DNA of 55,455 nucleotides from Lactifluus volemus. Lineage: Eukaryota > Basidiomycota > Agaricomycetes > Russulales > Russulaceae. Made by a program: the position numbers and the translations under genes. Location of the stretch: positions 1 to 55,455 of the forward strand of contig WTXI01000243.1 in assembly GCA_022376515.1 (NCBI GenBank). Reading direction: 5' to 3'. The notes under the pieces are model-generated. The model saw only the letters and a program-made list of their open reading frames with translations, ran no database searches and was not told where the DNA came from. Of the stretch, positions 1-10,285 are shown in pieces; the stretch's first letter is position 1; each line of letters opens with the position of its first letter.

Positions 1-1
1 G

Positions 2-438
2 GACCTTCCCTTACACGTACAAGTCATGTCCAGAAGCCTGGACTGGCAGGTCGGGGCCGCAGCGGAGATTCTTCGTGAACTTTCGCCATATTTTCTGCTG
101 TAGAGAAACTCACGCTCAGCCATTTGGATCAATTCGCGTTTGGCCCTGTGAGGCACGACGAGGTCGACCGTAGTCTATGGCATAAATTTCTCAACCCCTT
201 TAACAACGTGAAGACACTTCGTGTACAACACGAACTTGTTGAGGAACTCGCTTGTTCTCTCCATTTAGAGGATGGCGAACGTCGTCTGGATCTCTTGCCA
301 AACCTGAAAGCGGTTGAATATTCTGGAAGAAGCGATGTCGGTGATGCATTCGCCTCGTTCATCCGAGAACGACAGGAAGCAGGGCGCCCCGTAGGCTTGA
401 GAACGATCGATAGTTTAGCGTTTTTGGCTTGGACGTGA
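2..438 (+). pseudogene. F-box/LRR-type protein, 3' end, frame-broken
   Basis: The last 145 or so codons of a gene that enters from the left. Positions 2-100 read LHVQVMSRSLDWQVGAA and then EILRELSPYFLL. The continuation VEKLTLSHLDQF is one frame over from about position 100, so one base appears to be missing. It then runs to the stop at 436-438 through KTLRVQHELVEEL, LLPNLKAVEYSG and FIRERQEAGRPVGLR. This block order is typical of the LRR-like tail of the large Agaricomycete F-box family (substrate receptors of SCF ubiquitin ligases). No F-box is visible because the 5' part is outside the window. The start reported for the ORF at 124 is a TTG and is not a real start. A short intron in place of the frameshift was considered, but the reading across the break is continuous family sequence. 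Confidence 0.6.
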
Positions 439-1274
439 CCCCGGAAAGCGAATGTTGCAATATACGGCAACTGACCAAGGTATTCGAAACACGGTACGTC
501 TTTATTCATCTGTTCATCTCGTGCGCTGTAATTCTCACCTTTGCATCATGACCCTTTGCACTGATGTAACTATAGAATCGATATTTATTTAAAAAGCATG
601 GTCTTCATTCCACTCCAACTATAATGGGTACAAGTACCGCTGTAGGCAGCAAGTACGAGCGTGCGTAGACTGGGTTAAAGAGGATTACAGTAGCATGAAT
701 GTGTTATGGATCAGGATCGGAATGTTCAGTAATACCTGGGAATCAGTGCTTGAAAGATGAGCGCAACTTCGTAAAGTGAGACTGCCAGGCCTTTCATGGG
801 CGCAGGGCTTGCAAGGCGTGGGCGCACAAGGTGTAGGAGTACGTGGAGTTCCGCTCGTTGTCAAGGGAAAGGATACGTGCAGGGCCTCGTGTAGTGCATG
901 CAGGCATGCGTGCGTGAAGGCAGGGCAGGTGTGGCCACGCCACATCCGCTGCACTATCGCGTTACCGCATACGCTTGAAGCCCCGGCTTTCGTCATCCTA
1001 TCATGATTTTGTGACTTTGAAGAGCTAAGTTAAGACCAATAATGCCCACCGGAGTCGGTAGTACTGCCGGCATACATCCGGGGGTCACAGAGAGAAGGCA
1101 GTTCGGGTGATGGGTTGAAGGTGCGGTAAAGTGTGGGTGGCGTTGAGCGCACTGAGCAGCCGAGCGGAGTTCCAAATTTGCCCGTGACCTGCCGCCGAAT
1201 TGGCGGCCTGTCTGCTTGTGGCTGCTCCGAGTCACTGGCAGAAGTTGAATGTGTGTGTACGGTGTACTGCTGCC
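439..1274. other. No gene seen
   Basis: Only short, overlapping ORFs on both strands (longest about 100 codons), with no family resemblance and no consistent splice pattern. About 776-850 is G-rich and slightly repetitive (GGCGTGGGCGCA-like), without a clear unit. Confidence 0.5.
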
Positions 1275-1538
1275 TCAAGGCTGCTCAGTACGTCACAAAC
1301 ACACGGTTCCAGTATTTCAATCATTCCTTAACAGGGTACCGTTTATGATTATCGCTAGGTCATGCTCCCACACCTTAACGTGAGCCTCATCATGGTCTCA
1401 GTAAGTTAAACCCTATGTAGACGCTACCTCATGGAGTCGGAGTCCCTGTCCCTATATTTATGCAGTCTCGATCTATCTCTGAGAAACCGTTTTTCCTCCT
1501 CTTGGGTTCCATCCAACCTTAAGTACTAATATTCCCTC
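1275..1538 (+). promoter_or_regulatory. Upstream region of GTPase A, shared with gene C
   Basis: This segment matches the segment upstream of gene C (13056-13328) in order. Both have GCCTCAAGG, then GTACGTCAC, TATTTCAATCATTCCTTA, GTGAGCCT and CCCTATGT. A TATA-like TATATTTATGCA lies at about 1453-1464, some 75 bp before the ATG. It is followed by GAGAAACCG and a CT-rich stretch, and the same order occurs before genes B and C. The duplicated unit therefore carries its promoter as well as the coding region. Confidence 0.45.
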
Positions 1539-3802
1539 ATGGGCAACAAGTCCTCTCACCCTAACTCCCATGATCGTTCTTCACACCCAACGCCAAAGAG
1601 TGACGCTCAGCCAACTTTGCCCACACCTCAGATAGCTGATACTGCATCGCTGCAGTACAGTGCAGTAATACCTGAATCCTCGACGGCCTCAACACACGAA
1701 ACACTCGGTCGTCGGCGATCCAAACCAGAAGCCACAGGACTAGAAAAGTGACAGGCAAGTTGCGCCGGATTTGTACCAACGCACTAGGTCAAAGTCAGCA
1801 CAAGCGTCATTTGTGCCAGACCAATCTCCGAGTGTTCCCGGCCCTGTGCCTCCACTACCGCCTGCGGCCACGAGACCTAGGGCTGTGACCGAAGCTGCTA
1901 GTAGCCACCGTGCCCGAGGTTCGAGAAATGAAATCCGACCTGTTGACCCGCCACACACACCAGAACCGCCAAGGCCGAATCAGAAGGTAGCCCCGGATGA
2001 GAGCAGTCACCGACAGCCCACTTCCACCGTGAGGAGCACGCTTTTGATAACTTCAGGTATGCATCCACGCTATTCTCTCGCAAGCTATTACCATTTCAAC
2101 CGACATGTAGATTCAGAATTCTAGTTGTGGGCAAGGTATGTACTGGCTATCAAATACGGTTCACCGTGTTGATTGCAAGCTTCCATAAAAGAGTGGCTCT
2201 GGAAAGTCCATCCGCTCATCAACGCTATTTCAAAGTGAATACTGCGGTACGTATTCAGGTAATCTCTCGCATCTATTCTCAGCTATCCTGATTATGCCTT
2301 GGCAGCTTGAGTACCAAAAACCAACACCTACAATCGCGGACATCAACAGCGAGTCTTCATATCCCGACAACCGGCGTCTTATAGTCCACGAGTACCCTGG
2401 ATTTGAGCCCAGATATGCACAAAACTTGCAAGTCATCCGGGAATTTATCACGGCACGCACTCACGCAAAAAGCCCACCGTCGGAAAGATTGCATGCGATT
2501 TGGTAACCAAACTGTGATGGTGGTAGCTAGTCGCTAATGAAGTATTTCGTAGGATCTGCGTCCCCATGTCGGACCTTATCAACGGAAATATCGGAGTTGG
2601 TGTGAAAGAGATGTTGGCTATGCCACAAGGTGAGATATCCAAGTAATGGCTTTTATATCTTCTATCTCACAGAACATCTAACCCTTAGTGCCTATTGTCC
2701 TCGTATTTACGAAATATGACATGATCGTCTCACAGGAGATGTACTATTACGAAGAATCATGTCACCGTCTACTTGGTAAACGACCCAGGGACGTGCCAGC
2801 AGAGATTGTTTCATGTATTTGCTTTCCTGTATGCATTGTACTGAAGGGTCCTTTTGACTCTGTTCGTTTATAGCAGAGCTAGGATTTGGCGACCACATCT
2901 CGAAGCTGGTTGAAACGACACACAAGCTCATTGCTGTGGACTCACTCAATGCTGCCCTTTCCACCTCGTTTGAAACACAACGGGGGACACCGCAGATTTC
3001 GCCTGTGTCCCTTGCATTTTCCATGGCACAGAGAGTAAGCCGTGATATAAATCTTCAGGTTTCCATCATGCACGTAACGCCATTTATTCTTAAATTTCAT
3101 TATCTGATCCTTTCTCACAGGGTTCGAAGCCGTGAGCGTACTATCAACGACTCACAATGAATGCTATTTTGACATCAACCCTGATCTAACAGGATATTGG
3201 CATAGCCTCGTGTCTAGTCCCGACTTCGCTGGACAGACCGTGAAAGCCTGTCTAGACATTATCCACACAGATATTGTTGATGTTTGGAACCTTCGTGATC
3301 CCGACATGGTTTGTTTGTTGTTTCGAGGTTATATTTTTTTCGCTGAAGGTGATTGCCAGTATCTCTCCAGTGTTGGGTTCAAAGCCCAAATATATCACCT
3401 TGTCGAAGACTTGGCTGAGCCACTCACCAGCGCCTCTTCAAGGTGAGCACACACTTTCGCGTGTAATTAACAAGAATGTTCTGACGGGCCGAGCTCAAAT
3501 GGTATTGGATCGATGTCATATCTTCATCTAGTGCCGAGAACATTTGCTGTATAATGGCCTACGTTGTAGACCTTACCATTATCCTTCACGAACTTTTTCT
3601 ATCTGGTTGTGATGTGTCGGATAAAGAAGTTCTATTGGCTGTGGATCGCCATGACAAGTCTAGCCCCAAGAGCAAGATCCACCGGGAAATCATCCGCTTT
3701 CTCACATTACCGCGCTCATCCACTTCGGAGAACATGATTCCTAACAAAATGATTGATTTAATTGCGCAGCATTGTATCTCATTCTCTGATAGTAGCAATT
3801 AA
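1539..3802 (+). pseudogene. GTPase-like gene A, decayed copy of the MGNCC family
   Basis: Same exon order as B, C and D, with several lesions. After MGNKSSHPN the linker loses its frame near 1725 (one base missing relative to B and C). It resumes at about 1770 with YQRTRSKSAQA and PVPPLPPAATRPRA. Another base is lost just before the first splice site (TTTTGATAAC against TTTCTGACAAC, about 2042). The P-loop exon has one extra base after GSGKS (about 2205). The later blocks are recognisable: a G3-like HEYPGFEP, a G4-like FTKYD (about 2706), WNLRDPDM, and a C-terminal block around MAYVVDLTIILHELF ending at 3802. The cysteines of the acylated N-terminus are replaced by Lys-Ser. Gene B is its closest relative: both lack about 25 residues after G4. 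It could still be transcribed, but a full-length product is unlikely. Confidence 0.7.
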
Positions 3803-4460
3803 ATGGCGCGCCCGGGCTGATATCAGTATTCATTGTTACTCGTTCTGCTTATTCCTAACGTAGTCACCTGAGCCCACGGCCACGTAACCACGGTGGTTAG
3901 GGCTGCTTCGGTCGACGCGCTTTCGATCTACCAAGCCCGTCTCGATATATATATTGTATGCCTGAGTTACGATAGCTATCATCCTCCATTGACAACTTCA
4001 CCCGAACCCAATGCCCTTAGAGTACCATTACAACGACCGGAGCCTGCTGCAGGTCGTCCTGTTGCCATCCCTGTCACGGTAGCCTGTAGAGAGATCCAGG
4101 CCATTGATCCACTTCACACCATAGATTTACTACGCCACCTCACCTGACACCCGTACCCAACCCTACTCTTTCTCTCACACTCACGCTAGGGTCGTTATGC
4201 ATTATATGTGAAGCGCGCCGATGAGACCGGTCCTTAACAGGGCACCATTGTGATCACCATTCCGTCATGCCGGCATAACTTACGTCTAACAGTCCTTGAA
4301 CAGTAAAAGCCCTTATAAAACGCCACATACAGTATAAGTTAGATCCGGAAAACTTCCCGTTCCGTATATATGCAAACTCAATTCGTATCCGAGAAAACCG
4401 TTATCCCTCCCCTTGAGTTTCACCCAGCTTTGAGTATTACCTTGTTACTAACATCTTCTC
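3803..4460 (+). promoter_or_regulatory. Spacer between A and B, with the B upstream region
   Basis: No coding signal. The first bases after the A stop resemble the bases after the B stop (AAATGG, then GCGCC, then GCTG), so the 3' flank is duplicated too. The 3' half holds a TATATA at 4365-4370 followed by TGCAAACTC, GAGAAAACCG and a CT-rich run, matching the element order upstream of A and C. Confidence 0.4.
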
Positions 4461-6796
4461 ATGGGCAACTGCTGCTCTAACGCTGCCCACGACGATTCTT
4501 CTCTTCACCCGGCTTCAAAGAATGAAGCTCCTCAACCTCAGACAGCCCCGCCCGCTTCTCAGACAGCTATCGAGCGAATACCTACGTCCTCAGCACGCCA
4601 AACTGAGAGAGAGATACCTGATGACCAGCGATCTGAACGCGGAAGTGTCAGGTCTAGAAGAAGCACCAGGTCTCAAACTGCGCCGGGAAAGTACCAACGC
4701 AACAGATCACAATCTGAACAAGCGTCTTCTCGGCCAGATCTGTTTACGAGTGTGCCTGTGCCTCCACTACCGCCGGCCGTAAGGCCTAGGGCCGCGACTG
4801 GGATTCCAAGTACCCACCACGCCCGTGGTCCGAGGAATGAAACTCCACTTGTCGACCGGCCACCCACACTACAACCACCCAGGTCGAAACGGATGTCTGC
4901 ACCGGATGAGAGTAGTCACCGACAGCTCACCTCCACCGTGAGGAGCACGCTTTCTGACAACTTCAGGTATGTGTTCAGCATTCTCTCGTAAATCGTCTCT
5001 GTTTCAACCCTCGTGTAGGTTCAGAATTCTCGTTGTGGGCAAGGTGCGTGCTGGCTATCAAAATCAGTCTTGTCGTAATTGATTGCAAGCTTTCATAACA
5101 GAGTCACTCCGGGAAGTCATCACTCATCAGCTCTACCTTCAAAGTGGATACTGCCGTACGCATACAGCTCATCTTTCACACCCACTCCCAGCCATCCTGA
5201 TTATGCACCGGGCAACAAAAGTGGAGACACAGGACCGCTGATATCAATGTCGGATTTTCTCACCCCGATAACCGTCGTCTTATAGTCCACGAGTACCCTG
5301 GATTTGAGCCCGGATACGCACAAAACTTGCAAGTTATCCGAGAATTTATCACGGCACGCGCTCATGCAAACCGCCCACCGTCGGAAAGATTGCATGCAAT
5401 TTGGTAACGGAGCTGCGATGGCGGTAGCTAGCCGGTCATGACGTTTTTCATAGGATTTGCGTTCCCACATCGGATCTCATGAATGGAAATATCGGAGATG
5501 ATGTAAAAGAGATGTTGACTATGTCACGAGGTGAGGATATCCAAGCAATACCTTTTCTGTCTTGTATCTCACAGAACATATAACCCTCAGTACCTATTGT
5601 CCTTGTATTTACGAAATATGACATGATCATCTCCCAAGAGAGGATGTACGATTACGAAGAATCATGTCACCGTCTACTTGGTAAACGACCCAGGGACGTG
5701 CCAGCAGAGATTGTTTCATGTATTTGCTTTCCTGTATGCGTTGTACTGAAGGGATGTTTTGACTCCGGCCATTTACAGCGGAACCAGGATTTGGGGACTT
5801 CATATCGAAATTGGTCGAAACGACACACAGACTGGTTGCTGCAGACCCACATAATGCTACTGCACTTTCCAGCTCGTTTGAAGCACAAAGGAGCAGAGCA
5901 CAGATTTCGCCCGTGTCCCTCGCATGGTCCATAGCACAGAGAGTAAGCCGTGATGTAAATATTCAGGCTTCCATCCTGCACGTAACGTCATTTGCTCTTA
6001 AAATTCATCATCTGACTCTTTCCCACAGGATTGGGCGAAGCCGTGAGCGTACTATAATTAACTCACAATGAATGCTATTTTGACATCAACCCTGATCTAA
6101 CAGGATATTGGCATGGCCTCGCATCCAGTCGCGACTTCGCTGGACGTCCCCTGGAATCCTGTCTAGACGTTATTCACGCAGATATTGTTGACATTTGGAA
6201 CCTTCGCGACCCCAACATGGTTTGTTTGTGTTTTCTGACGGTTATAATTTTGCGCTGAAGGAGATGGCCAGTACCTCTGGAGTGGTGTGTTCAAAGCCCA
6301 AATGTCTCACCTTGTCGAAGATCTGGCTGGGCCACTCCCTGGTGCACCTTCCACGTGAGCACTTTCCCTCCGCATGAAATTGACAATAGATGCTAAAGAG
6401 TCCAATGTTCAGATCTAACCAAGGTTGGGCTGGACCGGCCACGCCTGCAGGTCAGAATTTATACCAAAACACGTAAGCAGGCAGTTCGTGTACCACTGCT
6501 TTGGCCTCTTACCTTCGTCCAGTACTGAGAACATCTGCTGCATAATGGGCTACATTGTAGACCTTACTGTTATCCTTCACGAACTTTTTCTATCTGGTCA
6601 TGATGTATCGGGTAGACAGGTTCAATCGGTTATGGATCGCCATGACAAGTCTGGCCCCAAGAGTCAGATACACAATGATATCCGCCGCTTTCTCTCAGGG
6701 ACGGCTTCATTCACCTCTCGCGGAAGCGATATGATTCCCAAGAAAATAATTGATCTGATTGCGCAGAACTGTAGGTCAGCCCCGGGTAGCAACTAA
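4461..6796 (+). CDS. GTPase-like protein B, predicted N-myristoylated/palmitoylated
   Basis: A P-loop G-domain protein of a lineage-expanded Agaricomycete family, predicted to sit on membranes. Exons: 4461-4966, 5019-5043, 5102-5155, 5222-5403, 5454-5530, 5591-5719, 5779-5977, 6029-6042, 6104-6223, 6264-6354, 6413-6472, 6523-6796; 576 aa, frame closed. The N-terminus MGNCCS fits Gly2 myristoylation with Cys4/Cys5 palmitoylation. Residues about 7-165 are disordered, with RSERGSVRSRRS and PVPPLPPAVRPRA. FRILVVGK|SHSGKSS gives the P-loop (about 176-183), split by an intron. The G3 position reads HEYPGFEPG (about 218), G4 is TKYD (289-292), and the C-terminal block is MGYIVDLTVILHELF (about 494). 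The intron after 5977 begins GC rather than GT. The boundary at 6220-6264 is the least certain. Compared with C and D it lacks about 25 residues after G4. Substrate and function are unknown. Confidence 0.83.
5978..6028 (+). other. GC-AG intron in gene B
   Basis: The flanking exons are fixed by conserved protein on both sides (RVSRDVNIQAS before, IGRSR and YWHGL after). Only a donor at GCACGT keeps the frame; the GT five bases later breaks it. The same GC donor is at 3070 in A and 14950 in C, whereas D has GTACGT at the same place (17800, - strand). Confidence 0.6.
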
Positions 6797-9008
6797 ATGG
6801 TGCGCCTGCGCTGGTATTACTGATTGTCACTGGTTTCTCATATCTATCACCGTGTTGAAACACCACCAGCTGAGCCCACACATCTCCTCAGCTGCCAACA
6901 GCTCCCACCGAGTCTTCTTCTGTCTACATACATCCACACTGCTATACGGCCGTGGAGCCATTGGCCTGAGCCCGAGTCATATGAGAAGAGCCTGGCTGAG
7001 GTGGAGTTGCAGGGCGCAAGACAGGGCAGAGGGCACCGTTTGGTGGCGCATCGGCGATCCAAGATCGATGTCAACGAGGATGGATGGTGAAGGGGGACGA
7101 GTGACAGTGTGTGATTCCAAGGACAGCGGTCACGCTGACCTTACAGCGACATGTCGATGTATCACATATTCCCACTGCTCACTCCTGTGATCGCGACCGG
7201 CGCAGCGTAGAACATTGAGGGGATCATGAAAATAAAAGTGGACTTCTGAAACAGGTTATTAAAAATCAGCTACCAAATTTGATCGGGGGTTCGTCGTCAC
7301 TAACGCGTGGCAGGCGAGTTCTGGGCATTTGTGTTTGAAAAGGAAATAAAAGCGCAATTACGACCATAGAAGTAAGGCGACAGCCTGGGGAAGCTGAGAC
7401 GTACGAAGGGACAACTTGACTTCGAGGCGAAATACAAAAGGTTGAGAAGGGCATGTGCTAAGGTTTGAAACACCGTGACGGTTACTGTCGGTACACGTGG
7501 TTATGAGGCCATAGATCATATGGCACGGGTGTGACAGTATCCAACGGGTACAAATACTACCTGAAGACGTATGTACAGGACATCAGAAATGAGATTGTCC
7601 AACATCAATGGGGATAATTCTAGCGCAAACGTGGCACAAAGGATTTTTTCAGCTAGTCACGCAAAAGTGAGAAAGGTACAGTATGAGAATAAGATAAAAA
7701 AAAGGACATCACCAAAACGTCAAAACGCCCCAATGAAACGCCCTTATTATACCCAACTGAATTCGGTACCCTTATTCCCTCCTTTTGTGTCCTTGTAAGG
7801 CAAATAAGAAGAATTTTAGCGATTAAGCGAGATATAAAGTTCACGGCGCCGTGAAGGATGTGGGGTGGTGTGATAGCGTTGCGACAGAAACAAGCCAACG
7901 CGCCAAAAGGGAACAAAAAGGAAACGCAGCGAGACAAGGCAGGGCATGAAGTCGCGACGTCCCTTGGCTTGGTAGCGCACGTGGGTTCCTGAAGTACCAC
8001 GGCATCTTCAAAGACAGCTGGTTCCCAACACGATAGGGAAATATAGATAAGCGCAGCCACAGTGGGGATGTACGGACGGAGTTGAAGGAAATCCGAGTCA
8101 TGTAAGGACGCCGATCCGAGTCTGAATTCCCTTTCGGGAACTCATCAAATTGCAAGGTGACCGTAGTGCTTGGAGTCTTGCACGTAGTTCAAGACCAACC
8201 GGTGGACGCTAAGGTTCTCGCGGCAACTTGGAGGTCAAAGACAAGGTTCTTGGGCTTGGACAAAAACTTTGAACCGGTCACGGACATTGGTCCAGGGAAA
8301 CAAGGACCGACTCGGGTCATCTTCATCACGAGTTCAGCACGACAGCACGTTACTTGATCGAAAGGGCACGTGAACCTGTAATTTGCGAGGGATTCTTGAC
8401 CTCAGTCACTTTCTCTTGTACACTTACTGAGGACCCTGGGTTTTATTAACTTGAATAACTAATCGCAATAATTTGCCACTAAAAATAAGCCGCAAACAGG
8501 CCAGAGCAGCCAAACAAATCTTGTCTAAGTGAGACACTGACCTTGCACTGACCTCACCCGGGCCCAAGCTGGAATTACAATCAGACAATACTATTCACTG
8601 CACCCGCCAGTGAAAGCTTGAATTTAGTATCAGTCATCATTGCATGCCATCTTCTTTGGTAACATGATGCATTGGAACCCTCAATCCATCATCGAGATCC
8701 CGATCGAAGACGTGAGGGCGAGTTTCCCTGATCAGCACACGACCGTTCGGTGGTTTGGTCACTTACCTGCTTCACCATCCACAACCGGTAGTATTGAGAC
8801 GCGATCCGGATCCCGCGGATCAGCACGGACGCACTAGTTATGATTGAAGACAACTTATGCTCTGGAGTAGCTCCCTGGATACATGAATAAATGATTGTGC
8901 ATAGAACAAAATATACAATTATTCTAAACTTTTCGATCGAGTTTGAACAGTATAAAAGTGTCTAGTACTGTATTCGACGCGTTCACTTCATGCCTGGGTA
9001 TCACTTAC
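6797..9008. other. No gene seen between B and the DUF6535 locus (left part)
   Basis: ORFs here are short, overlap on both strands and mostly lack an ATG. I recognise no family and no transposon protein. A weak, low-complexity purine-rich patch lies near 7690-7710. Confidence 0.5.
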
Positions 9009-9218
9009 ATGATCTCTTACTATATTTGGCTTACCTGTGTCTTAGCGCTATCTAATCTCACAGGCGATTATCTAACCTTATCGACAGGTAGGTTTCCACC
9101 ATGGTGGGTAATTTTGGCACTAGTGTCGTTTTTCTACGCCTGGGCCGTCCTCGTGCTCCTATGTCGCTGCAGTGGCTGTGACCTGTGTACCCAAACCCGT
9201 CGTGGGGTCTCGGATTGA
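9009..9218 (+). CDS. Possible small membrane protein
   Basis: A 69-codon ORF from an ATG. It contains two hydrophobic stretches, MISYYIWLTCVLALS and VILALVSFFYAWAVLVLLC, followed by a Cys-rich end (CRCSGCDLC). The hydrophobic pattern is the only support. There is no recognisable family, and the frame is open upstream of the ATG to 8943 without another ATG. It may be a decayed exon of a larger membrane protein such as the neighbouring DUF6535 type, or chance. Confidence 0.2.
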   Translation: MISYYIWLTCVLALSNLTGDYLTLSTGRFPPWWVILALVSFFYAWAVLVLLCRCSGCDLCTQTRRGVSD

Positions 9219-9443
9219 CGGTCGGTTATTCTTTGGTTCTCACCTTTATTTTCCCCCCAAGATGTGGGGTAAGTAGGGCTTGCCAGGCTGTCCTTTGATA
9301 TCCGGATCTCTAACTCGGCGACCGGACATCAAGGCGAAAACGTGCATAACCTAGAATGCTGCAATGGTGTGAGAGGAATTACGAGTTTGTGAAAATTTTC
9401 ACGGCACAAGCCAAAGTCTAGCAATATACCCGCGCCCGACGTG

Positions 9444-10061
9444 ATGCCAGGCCGAAACAACGTGTTGAAAATTGAATCACACAGGCGCTCGCTACGGCCG
9501 CCATTCGCGCGTCCTATACCCGATTTCTTGGTTTTCCAGCAGTCCGCCGCATCACTCCCACTCGATTTACGTGATGTGTCATTTTATACCAATTACTGTA
9601 GTTGGGACTGGTGGGATCAGCCAATCGGTCGTAGTGGTTGCGTAATTCTCGTGCACGAGTCAGGTATAGTGTTCCTGTTAGAAAACGTGTTCGCTGAGTC
9701 TCCTCAGTGGTTCGATCCCAACGTAACCGAACCAAAACTACTTTCAGGACCTACCAGTGGTAGGTGTGGCAGAGAGGAGATCCTCAAAATACAAGCAATC
9801 AGCCCGGCAAAGATGTACCAAACACTCACCTCGCCAGAAAGCGTGGGCGGTGTTTCGGTTGGCACAACCTTCGTCACCTGGTGTCGCCGAGTTGGCATCT
9901 CGGTATCATGGTTTATAGGATCGAGTCTGAATTTATGGAAGGCAGGCATAATAAACAAACTATTCAGATTCAAAACACTCAAAAGATCTTCATTCCATCT
10001 ACGGACTGTTAACTATGACGTTACTGTATCCGGTTTCGCACCTGACCAGATTCCCTTCTGA
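9444..10061 (+). CDS. Unrecognised ORF
   Basis: The longest ATG-started ORF in the gap (205 codons). It has no obvious domain, signal peptide or repeat. The opposite strand also carries open frames over the same bases (9514-9735 and 9704-9982), which weakens the coding case. Listed only because of its length; chance openness is the likeliest explanation. Confidence 0.15.
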   Translation: MPGRNNVLKIESHRRSLRPPFARPIPDFLVFQQSAASLPLDLRDVSFYTNYCSWDWWDQPIGRSGCVILVHESGIVFLLENVFAESPQWFDPNVTEPKLLSGPTSGRCGREEILKIQAISPAKMYQTLTSPESVGGVSVGTTFVTWCRRVGISVSWFIGSSLNLWKAGIINKLFRFKTLKRSSFHLRTVNYDVTVSGFAPDQIPF

Positions 10062-10285
10062 GAAGAAGTGATCACATGGGCTTCACCTCGTCTACTGTGT
10101 ATGTTCTCCATATATAGTTCCAAGGTGTTATACTTCTCCCATACTCGGGCCGTCGGGGCTCCCAAGAATGGTGTGATCCAAGTTGGGATCTTTAGAACTT
10201 GCACTAAATCTAGAGTGACAGTATGTTGTTAATAATTGGGACGGAAACAGCTTTCACCGCAGTACGAACGGGTGCACGAACGAGA

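Noticed and set aside
8157..8357. Short ORF on the + strand with an adjoining ORF on the - strand
   Set aside because: No ATG at the start, no recognisable domain, no splice partners.
9514..9735. Minus-strand segment with LADPTSPNYSNW, reminiscent of a sedolisin prodomain
   Set aside because: The match is about a dozen residues, with no catalytic domain nearby and no usable start.
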